This document shows positions 35,996-49,140 of a DNA stretch of 64,000 nt, one piece after another. The translations under genes and the position numbers were made by a program. The number at the start of each line of letters is the position of its first letter. Position 1 is the stretch's first letter. The notes under the pieces are model-generated. The model was not told where the DNA came from and made no database searches. It saw nothing but the letters and a program-made list of their open reading frames with translations. Source of the stretch: Poronia punctata (taxonomy: Eukaryota; Ascomycota; Sordariomycetes; Xylariales; Xylariaceae); assembly GCA_022579005.1 (NCBI GenBank), contig MU401472.1, forward strand, positions 186,001 to 250,000. The letters run 5' to 3'.

Positions 35996-38900
35996 CTAAA
36001 ATCTCTGGTCACGCAAGTGAGATAATCGACTGGCGCCAGGTCCCAGGTTATACGGCGATGAGTTTGCAGCGACTGCTCCCGGAGCTTCGAAGACTCCTGT
36101 TGGCGGGGCGGGACTAGTACCCCGGCTACTACTCGGGCCTCCCATCGCACTGGGGCCTCGATTTCCCGTCCGTGGACTCATGACACCGAGAGAGCTGAGT
36201 CTGGGACTATGGGGTACACTAGACTGCCTAGTCTCCCTGCGGCCTGTTTTGAGAGCTCTGAGCTCGTCCTTGGCGCGGTTGAGTTCCAACTCGCGATCAC
36301 GGAGCTGGCTCTTGTAATCCTTGACCTGTAGACTGAGTGACCGGACCTCGTTTCGCGCCTGGACTTTGTTGGCCTCGACTATATTGCTGTCGGCTTTCCG
36401 CGTTAGTTCCGCAATCTGCTTCTCGAAGGCCCGATTCTCGGCCGCCAGCTCCGAGGCTCGCTGTGACGACTGGTCGTATAGGTTCTTGGTATAGTCGGCA
36501 TCGCTTTGCAAAAGCACTAGGCGCTGCTGCAAACGCTGCGTCTCGGTCTTGGCTGTTTCCAGTGCATTTTCCATCTCGCCCAATTTGGTGTGACTCGGAT
36601 TGGACGAAGCCATAAGATAACGATTCGCTTGAGTCAACTGGGCTTGTAGTTGTGTCCGTATCGCCTTGAGGGTTTTTACATCGGCCTGGGATCTCTCGAG
36701 GCTTTGGCTTAGCACCGCTGCCTTCTCTTGGGCCTCTTTAGCGTTGGTCTCAAATATGCCACGGTCGAATAATGCCTCCATATACCGTCTCTGGATCTGG
36801 TTGCTCGTCATTCTGTAGCTGTTGACTTCCTTCTGGGCGCGGTCACTAAGCTGACGAAACTCCCTCTCCCGCATTTTACTTTCTCCAACCTTGGACTGGA
36901 GATCTGCAAGCTATGGTACGCCCGCGTTAGCTGTGCTGGCTGCGTTTCGAGACGAAGCCGAATAGTGCAGACTCACCCTTCTCGCTATGGTTTCTAGCTC
37001 CTCCACCGACACCATGACAGTGCCCTTCTCTAGGCCCGGGGCGGGACTATCTTTGAATAGGCTCCTCACGCCCTCACTAACATTGCTTGGAGAGGATACG
37101 ACCTCTGGCTGGGCCATCTTTGGCCTTTTCGGGAATCCTCGATCATCATCGTCCCCGGCCTAGGTTGGTCAGCGTCAGATACCAACATTACATTGGTTCA
37201 ACTTACATATGGACGTTTCCGACTCCATGGGTACCCGTCGGTTTCTGCAACGGGACCAGTGAACTGCGTCGAATTGATTTGGGAGAATATGTCGCCGAAA
37301 ACCTCTTCGGGCAGCTTTTGTGGCTCCCAGTAGAAGCCATCTTCATCTTCTTCCGGCATCTGAATTTGTGCGGCGAATTTCCTGGCGATGGCAAGGGGAG
37401 ATGGTGGGAAGGCGGTCAGATGAGGCGACGGCGGAGGCGACGGTGTAATCTCCGGGTTCTCCACCAGTGGCATCGCCGTCACCAATACGCGCATGAGGAG
37501 ATTCTTCCGCTCCAGGGGTTGTACTTCGTCTGTGATATTCATATTCAAGTGTTGTATAGACGCTGTCGTGACAAGAGTCAATATAGTCGGGGGTGTAGTG
37601 TTGCCGCCGGAAGAGATGAGTTGCGGGCTAAAGGTATGATCGAATACGATGACGACGTCAGAGTCTTTTGGGACAACAGATGGCTCATCAGTCGTAGAAC
37701 AGAGGGTGACAGAGAGAGGATGCCTGGCGTCTGCTGGACCGACGACTTCACGACCCGATCGACGATAGCGTGGCCCCTTGCTACGTATCACATGATCAAG
37801 CAGGTCGGACAGCTTTCCCGGCCGTGCTAATATCAGGATTCTTTTGTCTGAGCCCCAACCTAACAGTTTATCCAAGAACTCAGCTACAAAGGCGAATTTC
37901 CCGTTTGTGCCACTAACGTGTCTGCTGACCTGCTCCGATGGCAGGGACGAGACATCGTCGGCGAAAGGGGGTATATCGCAGATATCGAATAGACGGTTGA
38001 ACATGATGTCCAGCTTCTCGACAAGATCTTGCCGTGGTGTTTTGTGAGGATACACTTGGTAGCAGGAATTATATTCGTGAATCAAGCGTTCGTTGTCACG
38101 TATGATGTCGTTGTATTGTGGCCGAATGCTTGCTTGGAACGGGAGTGTAATTATATGTTCGATCGAGCCCGCCGGCGTGTGGGAGTAGTCCACATTTGCC
38201 CCTTCGTCGTCCGAGTGGGCGGCTCCAGGGAGTGGAAGAAGAGAGGTCAGGCCATCATCTGTCTGGACTGAAGGGCTCCCATCGGCTTCATTTTCTATGG
38301 AAAGTGTTAATGTGGACGGATTCAGCGTCGCCGGTTGTTCCATCGGTGGGGCAATGAACGGATGCATGGGGACCGCAGCTGCATTTGCTATGACATGATC
38401 ATGCGACGAGGAAGCATCTATCGTAGGATGTGCCGCCTCGAATGGAGATTCTGCTTGTATCTGCCGTACCTCCCCGAGAGACGGAAGTGGATGCAACGGT
38501 GCGATTGAGGGCACGGCCCTGCTAACCTCTGCCGTTCTCTCATCATCTCCTCGGGCTTCCGTGGGGGAAGTCGAGTTGTGGAAGATTGGGAGAACCGGGT
38601 CCGCCGGCGCCGGAGTTGACGCGGCGAGTAAAGGTGATGCCGCTGTGTTAATGGGGGGCGTGCTGAAGTGTTCTTCCCGCATTCGTCTCAACCTATCCCG
38701 TACACTTTCGGGCGTTGCCGCCGCGGACGCCCCATCCATTGTTGTACAGGGTGTGGATGGTCTACTTTTGTGCGTTTGGTCTACGGTGATGCAAGGCAAG
38801 TCTCCAGACTCGTCAACCTTTTCCACGGCAGCCAGCCTTGTCTCCGGGATGGGCGGAGATGACTGGAGCCTACCACTTACAGAAGGACTGGCAGATGCCC

Positions 38901-40439
38901 CTCTGGTGTCATTCAGGTCACTCCGAGGTCGGCCTGGAATCACTTCCACGTCTTGACCGGGCGTGGTCTTGTGCACCTGGTCTCCCTCTTCAATAGCCGG
39001 GGAATCAATCTCGCTCTGAGAAATCGTTTCGGCTGGATGACTACTAAGGGGTTGGACGATTTGGGCGGCCTGTGAAATGCTCGGTGTTGAAGGTCTGTGA
39101 GTCGAATGAGTATGTTGGGTTTCTGGTTGTGGTGGTGGCTGGTGCAGAGTCGGCCGCTGAATGGACGCAGGGATTATGCTGTTATGGGATGTTGTGGCTT
39201 GAGACGTCGCCGCCGGGATATCCCAGTCAAATGCAGGCTGCGATTGAAAGGCCGGGCTGGAAATTTCCACACTTCGCCGAGATGGGCCGCTAGACGTTGC
39301 CTGGGGTGAGCCTCGATCTTGGTCTGGGTTCTGGTCTGGGTTCTGGTCTGTGTTCCGGCTACCCGAGGGATCGGGGCCCGAGTCTTCAGCTGTGTTCGGA
39401 CTTGGTAATGTCCAAGTGGCCGGGACAAATTGCGGGTCTTGCTGGCGAGAAGGGATAGCCGAAGAATCCTGATGCGAATTAGAGTGTGCGCCAGGAATTG
39501 ATAGATCTCCGATCGCTAGGCTTTGCGTGTCCTGAGAATCTGGGATAACCCGTGCGTCATTCACAACGACGCTGCTGGGATGTTGGAGCTCAGGGAAAGG
39601 TGTTTGTCTAGATTGCTGAGTGGACTGTGATAACGTGATGGCCCGGAAGTCAGACGTATCAAAGGTCGTTGCACCCGGCAGCTCAATCACTATCTGGCCA
39701 GCCTGAGGGTTTGTGACAATGCCAGCTTCTGCTCGTTCGTCAAGCTCTAGTGTGCTTCGAAAAACTCTAACGGGTGGGACCTGGCTATTCCTCGCGTCTA
39801 CATGTGGCGCCGAGCCACCAGCTTGGGTGGAAAACCCTTCCGTTCGTCTGCGTTTAGCTGAAACTTCCTCCCCCTCCTCACTATGTTCTCTGTTACGCGC
39901 TGTTGCAAGCGTGCCCTCAGACGATATTTGCTGGGCTTTCCTCTTGACTCGTCTCCAGTTGGACGCCTGAACGGGTTCGGTATCCTGAGTCGACGTGTCT
40001 GGCGCTGCTTCTAATGGCAACCGAGGCGTACTATCGCCAGCGCTATCGGCAATCCTGGTGGCTTCTTGGATCTTCTTGTCTAGCCAGGCGTTAATCGCGA
40101 CGTCTGTCACGTTTTCCGCAGGCTCCTATCTTCGTTATTAGTGGTCGGCGCCATTGCAGACGGATTCGACATGTAAGAGCATACCCAGGTCGGTTCGTAT
40201 GGTTTGCCGTTATTATCGGTGCCCTCCCAGTCTATCAAGTATTGTACGCGGCCGCCTTCGGCCTTCTCATCGATTATGTCACGAATGCTAAACCAACCTT
40301 CTTCCGATTGGGGCTGCTTCGATCTGCGACTAGGCTTGGAGCTGGCTTTGGGGTTTGGTTTAGACTTTGGCTGACCTCGTGGTCGCTTGCGATTGTCGGT
40401 GCCTTTTGACTTAGACTGGACTGGTCGGACTGGTTTCAT
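35996..40439 (-). CDS. Chromodomain + HDA2/3-like + coiled-coil protein (CDP-2-like)
   Basis: Likely subunit of a class II histone deacetylase complex; the layout recalls Neurospora CDP-2 of the HP1-CDP-2-HDA-1-CHAP complex and yeast Hda2/Hda3. Minus-strand exons: 40439-40185, 40125-37207, 37159-36977, 36910-35996; 1423 aa. Splicing 40185 to 40125 completes the chromodomain: GWFSIRDIIDEK, VQYLIDWEGTDNNGKPYEPT, then WEPAENVTD (about 49-105). A basic Lys/Pro/Ser/Arg region precedes it. A long disordered Ser/Thr/Pro region of about 600 aa follows. The HDA2/3 helicase-like half-fold begins near EHIITLPFQASIRPQYNDII and includes KFAFVAEFLDKLLGWGSDKR and DVVIVFDHTFSP. The last two exons give a long coiled coil (LSDRAQKEVNSY to RAKDELRALKTG). 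The start is uncertain: the first in-frame ATG is used. A candidate leader exon at 40587-40613 does not splice in phase. Confidence 0.85.
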
Positions 40440-41970
40440 TGACCGGCTTGCTCGTCGTGGACAATCTACAACGACACCAGGCCTATTGTTAGCATTCTCA
40501 TACAAGGTAATCCACGGTAGAATGAGATGATGCAGGAAAAACGTGTCTTTAATATGTTTATATCATCTAGTAAGCAAATGCCTTACCGTGGTCGTCCTGC
40601 GCCGCTTGTCCATCCACTAATACACAGAATGTGAGTTCGCGATCCAAGATTTATTATATCAACAAGGCCGAAGTAGTATACATACTAGCTGCTGAGCCTT
40701 GTGGTTACAGCAAGGTCACGCCTGTTCTAGGTACCTACAGAACGAGGTACCTAACCTTCCAGTTGGTAGAGGGTACTTTTAGGCTTTAGGGGCCTTACAG
40801 CCTTGTAGCACGTAGATTGGTGCTGGACCCTGTGGCTGACGATTAGTGGGGCTCTTTAAGGGACCTGCACTTGTTGGTCTGCATGGTAAACTGCAAAGTA
40901 CTTCTTGACTTTGCAAGCTAGGGAGCAATGTAGGCACACCTAGGGCTTTGGGTTAACGTACTTCTTGGTGACAAGCAAGATCTTTTTGGTAAAGATAAGT
41001 AATTAAATTATAAACCCCAAAATTTAGTGCCAAAGATATTGGAATTAATGAGTAGGTACGGTACGTATTTCAAGGGGCAATGTGAAAAACTTAGTGCAAG
41101 CAAGGTCTAGTTAACAAGAAGGAGCGTTGCATACGAGTTACCCAGGTTAAGTAAAGGAAAGGAGGAACTTGATTAAGCTTGGGGAGGACCATGAGTTACC
41201 TAAATAATTTGCTCGACCAATGCCTGCATTATAAAGAAGATCTCAATGGACAATCGTGGATAGCCCAGATGCTAGACTGGGAATGCGAGAGTGACCATAC
41301 GGGCAATAAGCCCCAATGGTGAACCATGACTGTGAGTATCCCATCCGCAGGCTATCTGATCAAGGCCCAGACAGTCAGAGGATTGTGGCATGGCACAAAC
41401 TATGACGGACTAAACGACGTAGATGATAGGTTGAAGTGGAACACAAGCAAGGAACAACAGATGATGTGTGTTCCCAACGACTCATCGACCCAGGGCTAAA
41501 CTCATCTCTATCTGAAGCACCTCTCTTTAGGGAACCAGTGATGGTACCATTCAAGGACCTCATCTATACATTCCGGGCTTCCCTGGCCATAGAAGAACAC
41601 AAACTATCTGAGCTGTACGGCTCAGTTATTCACACTAGCAGACTGCGTGCGTACGAGATTCGAAAACAACATGGTCAGTAGCTGTATAGGGTTGATTTGT
41701 GTCCAGCACAAGGGTGTTTTATATCTATTGTGGCCACCAACAGTGACTTCTCTAATCCAAAACCATCAAAGGGTATAATACATGGCCCCAGAAACTCCAG
41801 AGACACCTCCTATTAAGGGCAGCAAGTATCGATTGCTGTTCCCGGCTGACGTGGCCAGCATTCCTAATCCCATCACTCATACAATATCATACGGCATTAT
41901 CCCCGTCGACTCAGCCAAACAACGTTGCTGGAATTCCGTCCAACGCTTGGCCCCCCCCCCGTGCTTCCTG
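40440..41970. other. Intergenic region upstream of the CDP-2-like gene
   Basis: Leader/promoter of the minus-strand chromodomain gene and the 3' side of the GMC-hydrolase gene. No gene recognised; open frames near 41436-41681 have no domain support. Confidence 0.45.
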
Positions 41971-44900
41971 TTACAAAGAAAGCATCTCGCCCGAATCTAT
42001 TAGTCGCTGGAATTCATCGCGGGGCGGTTGGAACTTGTAACCGTCCGGACGCACCACACGATCTACTTCTTCCAGTACGAAAGGATAAACGTCCTTCCAG
42101 GCATTTCGGCCCATCCAACAGTCGAGGTGTCCGTAGTTGGGTACCACGCGACGTCGATATTGAATGCCGTCGTCCATGCAGGTGTTAAAAGCATCACTGA
42201 GCACTTCGTAAGTTCGCTCGGTGCTCTCGGGACTAAGCACGGCATTATCGCCGCCAACAAACAATAGGAAGGGGATGCCGGCGAGCTTCTGGACATTCTC
42301 GGGCGTGTCTAGTTGCTCGTACAAGGGGCCGTTGGACATGACGTGTCCCTCATAGCCCTGCTTCATCAGCAGGTGCAACAATGTCATGTTGACGCCGCCG
42401 AAGAAACGATCGATCTGCCGGTGTGTGGCCTCGTTGAGGTTGCGATGGTTCCAGCAGCGTGCGAACACGAGTGATACCCGGTGGCAGCTCGCGTTGTTGC
42501 AGATCTCCCTGCGCTCGTCGGGCATGAATCGAAGCAGTTCGTTCAAGGCCTTTTGTACGTAGCTGTCGTCCTTCCCCGTGCTGCAGCTGAACCAGTTGCC
42601 TGCAAAGAGGCGATATAGCCTGTCGGCCGGGATCGGCAACGCCATGATTTTGATCATGTTCATGCAGTTCCAGATCGGGTTCATAAAGACTTGACTAGCC
42701 GTTATGCCTTTTATCCACTTCGCCGGGATGGTGCCGTCGAGTAGTCCGGTCGACAACGCTACACTACCCATACAGTGGGCAATGGTATAAACGGGCTCAG
42801 GCTCGCGATTTGCCTCGTCTCCTCCGTTGCCCGCCGAGCTGTGCCCGTCGGGGTCCGGATATGTGGGATAGTGTTGCCGAATATGCTCAAGGGCCGCTTT
42901 GATATCGAGTCGCGCATCAAATGTTGTCCAGTCATTCTGGGCCACCATAAGCACACCGATGCGATGAACGATGACGAAAACACGGTATCCGGCACGTTGG
43001 AAGTAATTCACCGCGTTGAGGCGGATTGTCGGCAGCGCAAAGATCTGATGGTCGACAGAAGCTCCGGGTATCATGAATAAATTCTTGGTCGGGACTTCTG
43101 TGTTGGTCGGTTCCCACACGTACAGCCTCGTTATAACACCATCGCGGGCTCGGATCTTGTACGATTGGCTATAAGGGGTATTGTTGATAAAGCCGTAATA
43201 TGTCTGGCTGGGATACTGAAGTGGTGTCAGTGGTGCCAAGAATAAGGACATGGACTTTCGTGTGAAGAAGGTGAGGAAGTTCCAGGCACTCTTTGTCTTC
43301 CGGAAGATATTGCTACCTGTCGGGGACAGCGTCAGTAGCTCGGAGAGGAAGTCCTGTGGCTCTATGCGCATGATGCCCTGGGCAACGACCTTTCCCCTGC
43401 GGTGGAATTCCTCGGGCTCCAGATTGCCCCTTGATTCGTTGACGCCACCTTCGGTGATGGTGACGTAGAGCGTGGAAGTGGACTTCCAGAATTCGGTGGG
43501 CGACAACGCGACTGACGAGTCGACTACCTTATAGCCGTGAAAGTGGAGTTTTCGCTCGTTTATACCAAACATGTCGAAGTCGTATGTGAGATTCCGAGTG
43601 CCGGGGGCTTTGACCGCAACCAGGAAGATGTTGAAGTTGCCCCGCTGCACCATGAAGGGAGAGCCTTCAAGCGACGGACAGATGAATGTGCCAGTGAGAT
43701 TGGCCGCATGATTGGGATCATGTACGACCGACCTCAAGTCGAAGGCTTTTACGCTGAGGAAGAAACGCGCCGTCTCACACAGCGACTTGGCCGTCCTTGC
43801 TGCTAGTTCATAGCCCTCGATGTCGTCCCTATAATAAGACCCCTTCATAGGGTGGATGTGCCCGGACATGACCTCGGTGAAGCCGAACCCGTGGTCTTTC
43901 AAGCGACGAGCAGCCATGATTGATTTGTGGGCGTGAGAGATTCTCGTCTCTTCTTCCCGCTCGTCTAACCGCTGCTGCGTCTCACATTTGCGCCTTCGCC
44001 GGGGAGCCGGATGCTGGGGTGAGCCAAACAAATCTAGCAGCTGGTTTTCTTCAGTGCTGATGTCAAGTCCCTTCCTTTGTGCATAGAGGTCCAGGGAGCG
44101 TTCTGCCAGCGCTGTGATAGTCGCGAACGGATTCGCTCCCAGGGCAGCCGGGATAACGGCTCCGTCCGTTACTATGAGACCGTCGTATGTATCGGTCCCT
44201 TCACCTTTGAAAACCTCCCCGGCGTGGTTTGTCACGCCCGTGGCCCCAGTGTCGCTCATGCAGGCGCCGCTATATTATATGTCAGCGAATCTACTGGTCA
44301 TCAACTGAAAAGGGCAAGCTTACCCGATGGGATGGACGGTAATCTGTTGTTTCCCCATGATAGCGTAAAACGGATTCTGTACAAAGGTCCCGCCGACTGC
44401 GCGCGTGGCTTTCTCGAGGACACGGTTCAATTGCTTCACTCGATGGCTACGTCCAACCCCGGTAAACTCGAGAACTGGCTTGTCATCCTTCAGAGTAAGG
44501 TATGCTTGGTTACCTGCTGCTCGTTAGTATCGAACGGATTTTGGACATCGAGACCGGCCCACTTACTGTCGTGGGACATGATAAGATACACCTGTGTTCT
44601 CTCAATGGCACCTTTTCGGAAATAGGGGCCCAAGAAAAGGCTACCTGCAGTTGCCAGCTTCGCCTTGACTTGCTCGACGAGCGATTCTCCTTCTGGCTTC
44701 ATGCTGCCAGGGAGACTCTCAAAAAGCGCCAACAGAAAAGGGACGAGAGCTGCTGGGATGGTGCCCTCTTCGATGACGTACCCATCTAACGGGTTGGCGT
44801 GTCCCGACCTATTGTCGATGATTCCTGTGATGCAAGGCCCAACGGGATGATACGGTGACGGAGACGGCCTTCCCATGGCATTCACCTCATGATCCGTATT

Positions 44901-46412
44901 GTACCTAATCCAAGTCAGCCAGAAGGTTCATAGTAGGAAGCGCAACGGATAAAAGCTTACCCAAAGCCCAGCATGTCCCCATTCCCACTCATGTTCTGGC
45001 CAACGGTTGGGCTTACTCCAAGGCCCATCTGCCTGCTCCGGAGCAGGATCTCGGTGGTGCCGATAGCTCCGGCGCCGAGAAAGACGGCTTCTCTCGCATG
45101 TACCCACATCAAGTCGCCGTGGAGGTTTGCTTTGAAGTGGCCACGGTTACCCCCGTGCCAGGCAAAGTAGACGATGTAGCCCTCGCCGTTGGGGGCTTCG
45201 GTTATATACCGTACTTCGGACTCGCAGAACATATCTGCGCCCCAGTTCCAAGCATCAGCCAGGTAGGTAACAAGCGTCGTCGTCTTTGAGCCGTCGTTCA
45301 AGCCGGTGGGATCCTGGCCGGTAGCTGCGGAAGCAGACATCTCGACACCGCAGCTATTTGGGCCGTTGCGGAAGCGTGTCGTCTGCTTTACCCGCCTGAA
45401 CTTATCCGTCATGTTCAGGTAGTCGGCCTGCTTTTTGAGAAGCTCGAGCTTCGGAAGGCTAGGCCAGTCTTCCGGATACGGCTCGGGCTCCAGGACCTTG
45501 GCAGCCTTTTCGTAGTCTATTGAAAGCTGATTGTTAGTCTGTCGGGCTTGAGGGCTGGCCATGTGCGCGTGCGGCGTCTGTGCGGGCAGGAAAAGGGGGG
45601 TTGGCTACTAACATTTCTTCAGGCACCCCCTATTCTTCCTGATCTCCTCGGGCCATTGTTCCAATTGAAGAGCGTCGTCGTCTGCCTCCAAGAATACATT
45701 GGCGTTTATGAGACTCGTACCTCCGAGGCCTAAGGAATATGTATGAGCGAACAAGATTTCAAAGCCATGATACGAGGGCCAACCTACCATTTCCAACCAT
45801 GGCGTTTTGACCATTGCCCAAAACCAGATGGTATAACCCAGTAGGGTTACCGCCCTCTACCATGTGCTTAGGTAAGTAGGGCGGGGCGAATTGGCCGGAA
45901 CAATGCATCTGCTCAAGAGCATCCCTGGAGCCGCTGGGGTACTCGCCAGGCCAGCGTTCCCGGCCACGCTCAAGCAGACATACTTGCTTACGAGCACGAG
46001 CCATTCGCGACGCAGCGACTCCTCCACCATAACCAGACCCGATTACGACACAGTCGTAGCTATGGCGCATCAGCTCCACCGCCTTTGCGATCCTCGGGAA
46101 GTGCGCCCTCTTGGGGTCGTCGGCCCAGGTTCGGATATTGGCCGAGGCATGCGATCGTGGGCCGCCGGCTTCATGCTGGCGGGGGTCGTGGGTTTCTGCT
46201 CCGTAGGGCCCAACCTTCTCGTTGTTGGCAGCGCCGTTAGTCTGGGCATGTCCATTGAGAGGCCATGTTCCCGACCGGGCGTCGGCTCCGTTTAACTTTT
46301 TCCCGAAGCCATTCACGGGTTTGATGCCGTTGACAGGGCTGAATTCTACCCCGCTCGCCTGTGTTGCCCTTTCGCCATTGGTATCTATATCGACTGGGAT
46401 GGCGGAAGGCAT
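41971..46412 (-). CDS. GMC oxidoreductase (cholesterol-oxidase type) fused to alpha/beta hydrolase
   Basis: Two-domain protein, 1374 aa. Minus-strand exons: 46412-45788, 45729-45613, 45516-44961, 44904-44567, 44513-44324, 44269-41971; five GT-AG introns of 53-96 nt, phase closed. After a disordered first 115 residues, the FAD fold reads CVVIGSGYGGGVAASRMARA (GxGxxGG at 125-130), then GLGGTSLINANVF, AVFLGAGAIGTTEILLRS, SHDSNQAYLTLKDD, HPIGGACMSDTGATGV and a FAD-contacting TDGAVIPAALGANPFATITA. This resembles sterol/cholesterol oxidases. The C-terminal half, from about residue 975, is an alpha/beta hydrolase with IAHCMGSVA (Cys1108 where Ser is usual), FVGGDNAVLSPEST and NYGHLDCWMG, giving Cys-Asp-His as a possible triad. 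Similar fusions exist in bacteria and fungi; the substrate is unknown. Start chosen at the first good in-frame ATG; the frame stays open further 5', so an upstream exon is possible. Confidence 0.85.
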
Positions 46413-48950
46413 GGTTTCGGCTTCGGCTTCGGCTTGGGCCGTGTTCCCGCTTTCCCGCTTTCCAGATACCTGGTTCTCCAAACCTATGTCCCGTGCGAAA
46501 AGATGCGGACTAGGAGTAGACCAGTAAACCCAAACTGCTGACGAAAAGATTATATTAGGGCGGGATAAACGTTCTATAATCTATATCCGTTGCATACGTA
46601 TAAGAGACGTGATGGTATACTGAAACAAGACAGAGGCGGGTAATTTATATGGGAAGTGAAGATGAAGTACACGAAGCGGGTTGTTTGTGGCGCTCATAGA
46701 CTATAAGTGTCGCCAATGTGTCGAAGAATGACGACCTTGATACCTATATATTCCGGATGTGTTACGGATGGGGGCCGTCTCATATACGAAATAGCACAGG
46801 AACACACAGGCGAGGAAGTGAGATTGCCGAGTTTATTTAAGAAACAGTCGTGAGAGTGTCGTCGGAGCTACTGTAGTAAGTGGAACAGCCCTATCGTTAC
46901 CCTTGCTCCTGGGCATTCTGGGGCCCCTGGCTATTTGGGACCGACCCCATCGATTCGACAACCGAACGAGGTTAGAAGCTGGAACATGCATGTCTATAAT
47001 CTTGTTGCAGAACTACCTAGCCCCCTAGCCTTGGGGGCGTAGCAACGGTAGTAACGATGTTGGAGAAAAGACCCCGCGGGAAGCAGCTCGATGTCATCGA
47101 TACAAGTGACGATCAGTCAATTAACTACGTTTTCGATCCAATTGGAGTCACTGCCACGGTGGACTTTGGACCGCTGACGATGCAAGAAACACGTACATAG
47201 ATATTACCTACTTACCTACTTACCCTACCGCAGAGACGATCCTTTTTTCTTTTAGGTTACTACCTTTGTACATAGCCGACATTCGCGCAGGTAAGAAAGA
47301 CACGGGCAAAAACGTGTGAGATTACTTTATTGTCTAGACTACGGTAAGGAAGAAATGGGCGGGACCGCTGATGAATATGAAGAGGTTCCCCGGGGGTACT
47401 TACCTAAAATGCTACATTGTCCGGTCTACCCTTACTTAACCTAACCGGTCGTAGACTAATTATGTACGTGTAGTAACGAAGCACCGGCACAATATTGAGC
47501 TGGAGAGCTGGAACCTGTACGTGTACACGAACACTCGGTAACGAGCCTTGCCGTTCGTTGTCCTTGTCATTGTACCCCCTCCCCTCTCCCCCCCGGGGGT
47601 CCCGTACCTGTATCTAGGTATCTATCTTTAGTCTCGGGGGCCGAAATTGTTTGTATACATTTCCTCTGTCTGCCTATCTCTTCGCAATACACCCGCTTCG
47701 ACCCGGTCCTTGGAGAATACCTACATGAAGTACGTACAGACACCTACCTATGCTTCGGACTCTACTTTATCAGTGACCGAAGAGAAGGAGGAAAAAACAG
47801 AATAACGAGAAGTAAAAAGGTGGAGAAGGCCAAGGGATCGCGTCCTGTCTCAGTGGGCCAGTTTACCAGCTGAATAAAAAGTGGTCTCATTGCGTGGGCA
47901 ATTGAGCGTTTTGATTGGTAAGTGAACGACTTGGGCTGACATTCTAAAATCCAAATTTGGTGCTTTTTCTTTCTTTCTGGACTTGGACTGGCTTACCAAG
48001 ACAAGACAAGACTGGGTTTAACTTGACTGACCTGAACAATGATTAGAGAAGAGAAGAAGTTCTATGAATAGAATACCTAGCTTTCGAGTGAGTCGGTTCG
48101 TGTCCTAGATATGTAGGTTATACTCGTAGGTAAGTATATACACGTGTACCGTCTGCTTATAAGGTGTAGGTACAACGTATCTGCATTATAGGTACATTAC
48201 ATACGAGTAGAGGATAGGATATCACAAGTGGGTAGGTGAGATATACTGTTTACGAGTACTCGTATATTTTGACAATAGCATTCATTTCTCGATAGATTCT
48301 GAAGATGTGAAGTCGGTAGTCTAATTTAGTCTAGTCTAGGGTCTAGACTACCTACATGTACATTTACGTCCTGCACAGCCTTTCTATCTTTAACCTACGA
48401 CTATGTACTTGCTTTACTGGTAGATCTTCATAGTGAGCGTTGACACTAGAATAGGTACCAGCCCCCCAAAACGCCCCATTCATTTTTCATTATTAATTCT
48501 CAAGCACAGCACCACTACGAGTACAACTTAAGCATCGGCACGTGTATGGTCACTGGTCAGTCAGCGTTGTACTCGTAGGAGTCAAGTATGCGGTCATAAC
48601 GTTACCGTCGTCGGTAAGGCTGAGTTCTACGAGTAGATAAAATACTACATTGTAAACAAAAAGAAAAACCAACCCAACATTTTAAAGGATTACCTGGGTA
48701 CATTGCATAATTCAAATTTGGAGAAGGAGAGAAGAAAAAAAAAAGGGGACCTCTGTTCGCTTTGCTGCCTATGAAGATGAAGTCGATCCAAGAAATCGGA
48801 TTACATTTACGAGTACCTACCTACATTTACATTCTAGACCAGGCCCTGCTAGCATCCTACGGTACGGCACGGTACGGTACGGTAGGTATGTCATTTTTCG
48901 TTTCGTTTAACGCACCCTACAAGATCCTTTACTTTACCTACCTTAAGGGT

Positions 48951-48951
<1 letters not shown>

Positions 48952-48984
<33 letters not shown>
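48952..48984. repeat. Poly-G tract (33 G)
   Basis: Uninterrupted G run followed by a further 47 bases made only of G and C up to the assembly gap. Confidence 0.9.
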
Positions 48985-49031
48985 CGGCGGGGGCGGGCGG
49001 GGGGGGGGGGCGGCCGGGCGCCGCGCCCGCG

Positions 49032-49041
49032 NNNNNNNNNN
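49032..49041. other. Assembly gap (10 N)
   Basis: Ten N bases, immediately after an almost pure G/C stretch. True length is unknown; this is probably a sequencing break at the homopolymer. Confidence 0.98.
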
Positions 49042-49140
49042 TCATCCTATGTTTCGGCATGTTTCGGTACTTTTTTTTTTTAATTTTTTTTTTCTTTTAA
49101 CCCACCATAAAATAACATTTAATTTACCAACATTAAGTAA

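Noticed and set aside
37087..37830. 247-codon plus-strand open frame
   Set aside because: Antisense shadow of the HDA2/3-like coding exon; basic low-complexity translation without a domain.
41436..41681. 81-codon plus-strand frame between the chromodomain and GMC genes
   Set aside because: No recognisable similarity, no splice partners, and composition like the surrounding spacer.
44490..45562. Several separate short GMC-type genes
   Set aside because: Successive frames join through GT-AG introns into a single oxidoreductase with all family motifs in order.
48762..49100. 112-codon frame through the poly-G and gap
   Set aside because: Its middle is poly-Gly from the G run and crosses N bases.
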